A DNA stretch of 64,000 nt from Myxocyprinus asiaticus (lineage: Eukaryota > Chordata > Actinopteri > Cypriniformes > Catostomidae). The DNA lies in NCBI RefSeq assembly GCF_019703515.2, contig NC_059349.1:24648744-24712743 (forward strand), given 5' to 3'. Positions within the stretch are counted from its first letter, which is position 1. Every line of letters begins with the position of its first letter. Position numbers and translations under genes: made by a program. A model generated the notes under the pieces. It saw only the letters and a program-made list of their open reading frames with translations. It was not told the DNA's origin and made no database searches. Below, one piece after another: positions 58,264-64,000 of the stretch.

Positions 58264-59950
58264 ATATTCAAAATGTTCTCATCTACTAATAGTAGTGTAG
58301 TACTCTCAGCTCATTTTAACACATTTTATGATGTATGAATCCATTCTGCAAAATTCCACAGATTTCCCCCCCAAAATCAGAACAAAAAAATGCGGACCTG
58401 ATTGGACCTGCCAATAGAGGTCAAAGCAGTACTAGTGCAGTCCAGGAACAGTAAGGAGAGAACACTCCCCTGTCCACTGCATCAATGCCTTTAGGGGCTT
58501 AAGGCTTATGCATGCATGAATATGCAATTCATGAATATCTCTGAATAATGCATCTTATGGGCCACACAATGCAAGAAACAGCTAGATTATTTGACCGATT
58601 AAAACTCATCATTCTGGATCTAATCCTGGCATAACATTCTATGAATACTATATGTAGTATATGCATATTAGTTTGGCTCAAGAGAACATTTATTACTGTG
58701 TCAGAAATACACTAAATAACATATGTAAGAATGGGCCTCCTCAGTCTCAGGAGAGCACAAGGTTAGTTTATGCATGTTTAAAATGCACAACTTTCTCCTG
58801 GTCCCTCAAGAGCTCTGCAACATCTGGGGGGAGGGATGGGGAATGGAGATTCCACGAGCACCCCTATACAAACCCACACACCGATCTGACAACCCCCTCG
58901 TCGGAGTCTATATACATGTCAAACCATTGCACTGTGCAAATACATTCTGTGCAAGAAACAAACAAATAACATACCATATAAGTCTGTGCTGTGCTTATAG
59001 GCTGCATAGTTTACGGATAGAATTAACATCAAATACCCTTCCTGTACGTTGCTTTGATTGCATCTTCTATAACATTCAATGCAATATCAAACATCAGTCT
59101 TATCATATTCAAACATAAACCAACAGTTGTTTAACGAACATTGCTTGCTTTATGAGTCAAAGTGAGCTCTTTCAATTCTTGGTAATGTCTTTGAGCGTAC
59201 GCCAGAAATATGAGTACTGTGTATATTTTTAGTGTTCGGTGAATGTATGCTGTAGTCCGCTTTATCTCGCATCGCTGGCACACACCACTTCATCTTGCTG
59301 CCGCATTAAAATAAATAAAATGTGGTACAGAGCGCTTGTGGGCTGACATGCGCTCAGCACTCCACCATTTTTGGCTAATAAATGTGGCTTTTATTTAATG
59401 GCCAAGAAACACATGGTTTGGGTTGGAAGAAGGGGGAAAGAGAGGAGATGGTAAGATAGGAGAGAACCTGTGAGCAGACAGACAGCAGACTCGCTCTGCT
59501 CTGAGGTGGAGTCTGCGACCGGGCAAATTAATGCACTGTGTATCTTACTGATTTGAGTTTTTCTGGTATTATTGTTATGTCTCACAGAGAGGAATGGATC
59601 TGTATGTCCAGACATGATCTGATGGTTAACAGTATCACATTTCATCACTTCAAGCAGTTATGAAGCTGTCAAAAAGTACTGTTGGTCAGAAGGAATGTTC
59701 TGATGGAGAAAAGCCAAGCAGATTTTAACCCAAAGATTAACACCATTTTAACATGTATCTGTTTCCTTTATAAAAAGGAAACTAACAAGTGCAATTCTAG
59801 AGTTTTACAGTATCTTTAACCACTAAATCTTTTTCATTATTTAAACCAAATATCCTCAAAATGATATTTATTTGGAATGTATCTGTTAAAATGTATTTTA
59901 TTAATTAAATATTTTTATAAAAAAATATATATCTATATCTATATCTATCT

Positions 59951-60016
<66 letters not shown>

Positions 60017-60705
60017 CTTGGGGTTAAATATTGGGCTGGAATGATCCGGAACAGATTTACGCTACCTTATGTTCAAAGAAGAGAGAAAAATCATTTTGTT
60101 TGATATTTAGGCAGTTTGTTTGTTAATTCATTTCATATGTTTGCTCCAATCCAGTTTTTGTTTAATCCACTATACACATTTCAACCCATTTAGTGAGCAC
60201 ATGCAAGATTTAAAGTTCAGTATATAAAGTGTTATCTTTAGCCAGCGGTGCCAGGATCACCACCAAATCTTCCTCCAAAATCCCAAAGTACGGTGTGCAA
60301 ATACTGTCCACAATGCTTTTCTCTTTGCAACTGCAGCCATCTGCAGCATGGCCACTTTTAGTTTGTGCAAGTCTTTGTTATAGCTGTGGTCTATCTCTGC
60401 ACATAAATAACACTGTTGATCTCTCCAATCACTGTGATGATCACCTTCAAATAACATCATCATTCATACCAGTGCGCAGTCCATAGGCTTTAGAAGGTTT
60501 TAGATCTTTAATTTCAGGCAAGAACCAAATTAATTCTCAGACCAAACCAATAGTACTCTTCTCTAACAGGTCATACTATAATAGCCAAGATCCTTACACT
60601 TGGTTTTGGTCAATCTCCAGGTTGCATTTGGTACATTAGCCCAAGGTGAGAAAATAAAATTCAGAGAGTGAGAGAAAAAAAATTTCAGAGAAAAAAAAAC
60701 ATTTC

Positions 60706-60736
<31 letters not shown>

Positions 60737-60815
60737 AATCAGAGAGAGAAAAAAATTGCCAGAGAAAAAAAATGTGTGGAGATTTTTTTTTTTTTTAAGG
60801 CTCAGGAAGGCACTA

Positions 60816-61387
60816 AGGCTACATCCACATTAATCTAGATACATTTGAAAAAGGCGTTTTAGGTTTTGAAACGCTCTCCATCCACACTGCCATTTTCAAG
60901 CGTTCTCCAAAAGTTGCTCGTCCACACTGAAACATTTAAAAACTCTTAAATCCCCTTACTGCGCATGCAAAAAATCCCCGTTCCATGTACGGTCTGAAAC
61001 GCAATTATCCTTGTGTTCTGTCGCCGGACAGCAATTCAGAGTAAACTTCCCGTCACCTTTGAAGGAATGTAATGTGAAGGTTATATAAAGTAACATTTAT
61101 CTTTAACAATTCTATCAAAGTGAATAGCAAGCACAACAACACCGCAACAACATAGGCAGCCATCTTGATTGTTTTAGATTGAATGGGTCACATGACTGCG
61201 TCACATGACAGCAAATACATCATCGTTTTCAGATATTTTTGTTATACCTGTCCACACTACAATGCAAGACGGCATTTAAATTTATCCACATGGGAGAGAG
61301 TTTTCGCAAAGCTCAGTTTTCGCTGTCAAAAACGCCGTCTCGTGGACGGAAGGCCAAAATGAAAACATACTAGTGTGGACGTGGCCT
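60816..61387. mobile_element. MITE with ends AGGCCACGTCCACACTA
   Basis: Left end AGGCTACATCCACATTAA and inverted right end AGTGTGGACGTGGCCT, with inner AAACGC motifs and repeated GTCCACACT/TCCACACTG. Non-coding, 572 bp; no target duplication seen. Confidence 0.6.
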
Positions 61388-61961
61388 GATACACCTAAAA
61401 CAAAATTCACCTAGTGAGTTTATCTTGTGGTTCAGGGCGTCCGTAGGTTTGTAATATATAGGAGATTAAAGGACAGACTGTTACATCTCATTTTTTGCCT
61501 TCAGCTCTGGAGCTGTTTTCAGACGGTTTTTAGATTCAGTTTTGGCTTCCTGAGAGTGAAGTTTAAAATAGACACAGAGGTACGCTTCTCTCTAATTTGG
61601 TTAATGTGTGTTTAAAAGCAAGAGAAAGCTTTGTGGCTGCACAATACACATTGAGGTCAAGGTGAATTCAACTGTTACTGTCAATAAAAGTAATTACCTG
61701 TTCCCAACAGAGGAGAGAGGGAAGTCAAGAAAGTGAGAGAGAAAGTGTGTGTGAGAGATAGAACAAGATGGAAGAGTGAGTGAGTGAGAAACAGAAGAAA
61801 ATAAAGACCACAAAACAGAAGCAAGAGGAAGTAATATGTGAGTAGTTGCCACATAACTTGTCCAAATACTTTTTTTATTTATCAACAAAATGTATATGCA
61901 GTTAAGTTTTATGCATAGTAATTATATATAAAATACAGTGTATATATAAATATATGTATAT

Positions 61962-63473
61962 TAGGACTGAAACGATTAGTCGACGTTATCGGCAACGTCA
62001 ACAATAAAAAATTGTCCTCAAAATTTTTCATTGTCGAACAGTCGTTTGATCTCATTAAACGTAACATGAGATTACATTAAACTGATGCGCGAGAGCAGCA
62101 CTGCAGCTCCGCCTGACTGAGGAGAGGAAGAATTACACAACTCACAGTCCAGATGCACTCTAAACTTTCCAAACAGATTCAGGTGATGAAGATCGCAAAG
62201 TATGAGGGAATTATAATGCAAAAATATCAAATAAGTAAATACAGAAGCACTCTCGTTGTGGAATAAGTGGAGCTGGAGCAAAACATGCATGTTGAGCGTC
62301 TTTAAAGGAAACATCTTAAGAACAGTTATATTTAATGCATTATAGCTTTATTAAAGTTCAAATAATACAGAAGCAGATCATGTAAATAACTACAAACTCC
62401 AGAACTGATATTTCTCTGTGCAGTCAGCGCCTCTTCTATGAGCTGCGCGAATGTCCCGATCTAAGGGGGAGAGATTGAAACTGCACCCAGCTGAGGTACA
62501 CTCTGTCGCGGGGACGCTCGTCCCTCGAGCACGCTTGCTGCAGCTAGATTATAACGTGATGGCTCGAAACTTATTGAATCATAATATATGTCACTGTGCA
62601 TTTCATATCATGAAGAAAATTGGCAATATGCAGCTTTATTTATAAGAGAGAGTTTGTTTTTTTGTGAGTTAAAGATGGATTGAAGTGAACAAAACGGTGA
62701 GAGAAGGTAGTCTTTGCCCATTATACACTGCAACAAAATACGTTTTTGATTTGTTTTTGTTTTGGCTTGTTTTCCAATATAAATATCTAAAACTCCTTTA
62801 AAACAATGTACATTTTATTTAGCAGCTATACTGCAGAAGAAAAAAGTGTAATCTGAGAATGTTGAATATAATATTAAAAATAAAAATATTTAAAAATATC
62901 TAAAAATCAATTAAAAAAAGATTAATTCACCTGAGAAGCAAACATATAAGATATTTAGACTTGCTTTTAGAGAATATATCTTGAATATAAGTATATTTTG
63001 TCTTTACTGCACTGGCAGAAATATAAACAAGTGAAAAAAATACACTTAAATAAAAAATACACTTATATTTAAGATACATTTTCTTAAAGCAATTCTAAAT
63101 ATTTATATGTTGCTTCTCAAGTAAATGTATCTTGTTTTAAGGATTTTTAGACAATTGTAAATGGAAAACAAGACAAAAACACTTGATAACAGTAGGATTT
63201 GCAGTGAATTTTTTACTGAATTAAACTTAATAAAAAGTATTTTTTTTCCCTTTAATTCAGTGAATGTCATTTACAGGTATTTTTAAATTATGATTTTGTC
63301 CTCTTTATTGTTAGTAAGCATGTTTAATACAACCTTTTAAAGTCAGGGCACAAGCTGAATAATCGTTTAAGAGCTAATGATTAATCGTTGCAATAATCGC
63401 AGAATAGTCGAATAATTGTTCTAATAATCATTAGATTTATCGATTATCAAAATAGTCGTTAGTTGCAGCCCTA
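61962..63473. mobile_element. hAT-type element with 8-bp target duplication
   Basis: Ends TAGGACTGAAACGATTAGTC and inverted GCAGCCCTA (TAGGGCTGCAAC type) are flanked by ATGTATAT on both sides (61954-61961, 63474-63481). 1512 bp without an intact transposase. Shares ~370 bp of interior (62355-62729) with the next element. Confidence 0.83.
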
Positions 63474-63487
63474 ATGTATATATACAG

Positions 63488-64000
63488 TAGGGCTGGCCGA
63501 TTAATCAAATTTTATTTTCAATTACAATTTAGGCTTCCAATGATTATAAACAAAATAATCGAGATAAAACAATTATTGTGCTGCATTCCGTTTCTTAATG
63601 AAACACCCCGCTGTTATATCTTTAAAGCATCCTTTATTAAAGTTCAAATAATAAGGAAATGGGTTATGAAAATAAATTCCGAAACTGGCATTTCTCTGTA
63701 CGGTCAACACCGAGTCTATGGGTTGCGTGAAGTGACCGGGGAAGAGATTGAATATTCTCCCGGCCGATGCACTTTGGTGCGGTGACGCTCACCACTCGCA
63801 TGCGTTTGCTGCAGCTAGATTTTAACGTGACGGCTCGCGACATAGTCAATCATAACATATGTGTCACGTTCACTGTGTGTATCTTATCATGAAGAAAATT
63901 GGTGATACGCAGCTCTAATAAGAAGAGAGAGTTTGTTTTTGTGAGTTAAAGATGGATCGAAGTGAACATAAAGGTGAGAGAGTAGTCTTTGCCCCATTAT
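63488..64000. mobile_element. second, related hAT-like element, cut by window end
   Basis: Starts TAGGGCTGGCCGATTAATCA only 14 bp after the previous element. From 63636 to 64000 it repeats 62355-62729 in the same order (GCTTGCTGCAGCTAGATT, CATGAAGAAAATTGG, GAGAGAGTTTGTTTTT). The right end is outside the window. Confidence 0.65.

Larger units (their letters stand above)
50409..64000 (-). other. tox 5' intron/upstream sequence
   Basis: I searched by eye for the N-terminal exons (GENMYM-type and PYYCNK-type peptides) and found none, so they are probably beyond the window. The stretch holds partial MITEs at 50485-50750 and 50763-50830, (AG)n at 51587-51641, poly-T at 52385-52415, a Tc1 element, hAT elements, (AT)n at 59954-60012 and a purine-rich tract at 60660-60780. 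Confidence 0.6.

Noticed and set aside
58661..59118. Overlapping plus-strand frames near 58.7-59.1 kb
   Set aside because: No domain, composition like surrounding non-coding DNA, two phases equally open.
50409..64000. Search for the tox N-terminal exons
   Set aside because: No minus-strand stretch encodes the expected GENMYM or PYYCNK peptides with splice sites; they are presumed outside the window.

Overview
The window looks like teleost, most likely cyprinid, nuclear DNA. It is AT-rich and has spliced genes with GT-AG introns. Microsatellites are abundant, and Tc1/mariner, hAT and short inverted-repeat (MITE) elements are dense. It carries two vertebrate genes, cyp7a1 and tox, that are also neighbours in tetrapods. 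Everything here is read by eye; no alignment or database search was run.

Layout. (1) 1-10057: a degraded endogenous retrovirus on the minus strand. Its 5' LTR is at 8638-10057 and its 3' LTR at 1-1054 is cut by the window edge. Between them lie a tRNA-Trp-type primer binding site, gag pieces with one CCHC knuckle, a protease DTGA, a YVDD reverse transcriptase, RNase H pieces, a D,D(35)E integrase and a long env ORF with a furin site. Gag, pol and the surface part of env are broken by frameshifts and stops; the transmembrane part of env is still open. (2) 10058-11676: AT-rich flank with simple repeats. (3) 11677-15260: cyp7a1 on the plus strand, six exons and an intact 512-codon reading frame, with a TATA box and an upstream element matching the known bile-acid-response/LRH-1/HNF4 composite site. 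(4) 15261-29833: intergenic, mostly transposon remnants, including an 1.1-kb element with perfect 28-bp terminal inverted repeats and a set of diverged tandem modules. (5) 29834-64000: the 3' seven coding exons of tox on the minus strand, convergent with cyp7a1. They encode the acidic/IPPITPP region, the Ser/Pro region, the nuclear localisation signal, the HMG box and the Gln/Pro-rich C-terminus. The exons for roughly the first 55 residues lie beyond the right edge. Introns hold MITEs, Tc1 and hAT insertions, two small tandem arrays, a palindromic RFX-type X-box and candidate conserved non-coding blocks.

The two host genes are functionally unrelated (hepatic bile-acid synthesis; an HMG-box nuclear factor in lymphocytes and neural tissue). 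Their adjacency is a synteny marker, and the SDCBP and NSMAF genes that separate them in mammals are not between them here. The least ordinary object is the retrovirus: it combines a tRNA-Trp primer site, a reverse transcriptase with an NGFW motif, a CCHC gag, a GPY-containing integrase tail and a 419-residue transmembrane subunit with no CX6CC motif.
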